Shown here piece after piece: positions 15,142-15,446 of a stretch of 15,446 nucleotides of DNA (its first letter is position 1; each line of letters begins with the position of its first letter). This stretch comes from Sulfurimonas sp. UBA2011 (lineage in GTDB: Bacteria; Campylobacterota; Campylobacteria; Campylobacterales; Sulfurimonadaceae): assembly GCA_002335055.1 (NCBI GenBank), contig DDCH01000009.1, forward strand, positions 159,428-174,873. Direction: 5' to 3'. Below the pieces are notes generated by a model. The model was not told the DNA's origin. It was given only the letters and a program-made list of their open reading frames with translations, and did no database searches. The position numbers and the translations under genes were made by a program.

Positions 15142-15179
15142 TTGAGTAGTAGTAGTTATGTATTAATACTGCTGCTCAA
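15142..15179 (+). repeat. 13-bp hairpin with two G-U pairs
   Basis: TTGAGTAGTAGTA (15142-15154) pairs with TACTGCTGCTCAA (15167-15179) around a 12-base loop. Eleven pairs are Watson-Crick and two are U-G if transcribed left to right. The wobble pairs are on the plus-strand RNA only; on the minus strand they would be A-C mismatches, which hints at a plus-strand transcript if the structure is RNA. Confidence 0.6.
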
Positions 15180-15185
15180 CTTAAC

Positions 15186-15227
15186 AATCACAATCAACAA
15201 TCAACTTCAATAATCACAATCAACAAT
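15186..15227 (+). repeat. 16-nt direct repeat, iteron-like
   Basis: AATCACAATCAACAAT occurs at 15186-15201 and again at 15212-15227, a period of 26 bp. Each copy contains CAATCA/CAATCAAC words, and a further CAATCAAC lies between the copies. Short AT-rich direct repeats beside dyads and upstream of a gene are typical of initiator or partition protein binding sites. Confidence 0.65.
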
Positions 15228-15325
15228 TACATCTTACTACTGTCCATCTAGCTACAAGGGGATAACTCTGAAAAATCTAGATCTAGTGTCCTATTTAGGG
15301 CTAGATGAACAGCAGTAAGGTGTAA
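15227..15325 (+). repeat. 26-bp inverted repeat around a 10-bp palindrome
   Basis: The arm 15227-15252 is the reverse complement of 15300-15325 at 23 of 26 positions; an extra A-T pair (15226/15326) extends it outward. The 47-base centre contains the perfect palindrome CTAGATCTAG (15277-15286), nearly at the dyad centre. The word ATCTAG or its complement CTAGAT occurs in both arms and twice in the centre. The second arm ends about 55 bp before the ATG at 15381. It is compatible with an operator or a replication origin; no T-run follows. Confidence 0.75.
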
Positions 15326-15357
15326 TAACCTAAATCAAAAAAAGTCTATTTTCAGAG
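15266..15357 (+). repeat. 9-bp inverted repeat interleaved with the larger dyad
   Basis: CTCTGAAAA (15266-15274), inside the loop of the 26-bp inverted repeat, is exactly complementary to TTTTCAGAG (15349-15357), which lies just before the ribosome binding site of the next gene. The two pairings could form a pseudoknot-like RNA fold, or switch between alternative folds. Confidence 0.45.
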
Positions 15358-15380
15358 ATAGCAAAGGAGTATATACATAG

Positions 15381-15446
15381 ATGGATGATCTTATAAATTT
15401 GATTAAGCAATCACCAATTGAGGTAGAGAATAATTTAAATTGGAAG
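15381..15446 (+). CDS. Start of an unidentified gene (3' end outside window)
   Basis: The ATG is preceded by AAGGAG (15364-15369) with 11 nt spacing and by an in-frame TAG at 15378-15380, so this is the start. The 22 visible residues, beginning MDDLINLIKQSPIEVENN, form an amphipathic, helix-like N terminus. They are too few to identify a family. Its position directly behind repeat-rich, dyad-rich DNA would suit a replication or primase-type protein, but nothing in the visible residues shows that. Confidence 0.6.
   Translation, partial: MDDLINLIKQSPIEVENNLNWK

Larger units (their letters stand above)
13157..15446 (+). mobile_element. Left end of an integrated element (island, prophage or integrated plasmid)
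   Basis: The element is inferred from the interrupted HAD gene, an adjacent tyrosine recombinase reading inward, a switch in codon use, and downstream small genes and structured non-coding DNA unlike the dense core genome. The left boundary is approximate: it is the point where the HAD similarity fades. The right boundary lies outside the window, so no att duplication can be checked. Nothing seen says whether it is a phage, a conjugative element or an integrated plasmid. Confidence 0.6.

Noticed and set aside
15186..15227. CRISPR array
   Set aside because: There are only two copies of a 16-nt word with a 10-nt gap. Repeat and spacer lengths do not fit a CRISPR, and no cas gene is visible.
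15227..15380. Retron-like non-coding RNA upstream of a reverse transcriptase
   Set aside because: The long arms ending in AGC recall retron a1/a2 repeats, but the enclosed 47 nt is far too short for msr plus msd, and the 22 visible residues of the downstream gene show no reverse transcriptase feature.

Overview
The window looks like a chromosomal segment of a Sulfurimonas-type member of the Campylobacterota (epsilonproteobacteria). The DNA is AT-rich. It carries a single-chain CcsB-CcsA cytochrome c synthetase of about 1050 residues, a FlgS-like kinase with the group-typical H-box context, and the tight gene packing usual in that group. The genus is inferred from gene content, not from a search.

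Region 1 (1-1079) is decayed. The C-terminal part of a GGDEF/EAL-type protein with a degenerate EAL domain enters from the left and stops early. It is followed by a TolC-family remnant with in-frame stops. Together they resemble relics of a Lap-type (c-di-GMP controlled adhesin and type I secretion) locus. Region 2 (1080-7660) is a conserved block: efp, a strong hairpin, then a promoter and the tightly packed genes dnaE, apeB (M18 aminopeptidase) and a FlgS-like histidine kinase, with a gap of 1 nt and an overlap of 1 nt. Region 3 (7661-8267) holds another broken cyclic-di-GMP gene, the first half of a GGDEF domain followed by several stops. Region 4 (8268-13210) is a haem and cytochrome block: ccsBA, a DUF2461-family gene, hemH (ferrochelatase), and the first codons of a HAD phosphatase that overlaps the hemH stop. 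CcsBA handles and attaches haem to apocytochromes, and HemH makes the haem.

Region 5 (about 13157-15446) looks like the left end of an integrated element. The HAD gene breaks off after about 24 family-like codons. A promoter and short repeats follow, then a 388-residue tyrosine recombinase whose arginine codons are almost all AGA/AGG, whereas dnaE makes heavy use of CGT. After that come a non-coding stretch, a possible ribbon-helix-helix protein of 71 residues, and about 350 bp dense in dyad symmetry: two perfect or near-perfect hairpins, a 16-nt direct repeat, a 26-bp inverted repeat around a 10-bp palindrome, and a further 9-bp inverted repeat. A new gene starts after this and leaves the window at the right edge. 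This last non-coding stretch is the least explained and most interesting part. It could be a replication origin, an operator or partition site, or a structured RNA of the element.
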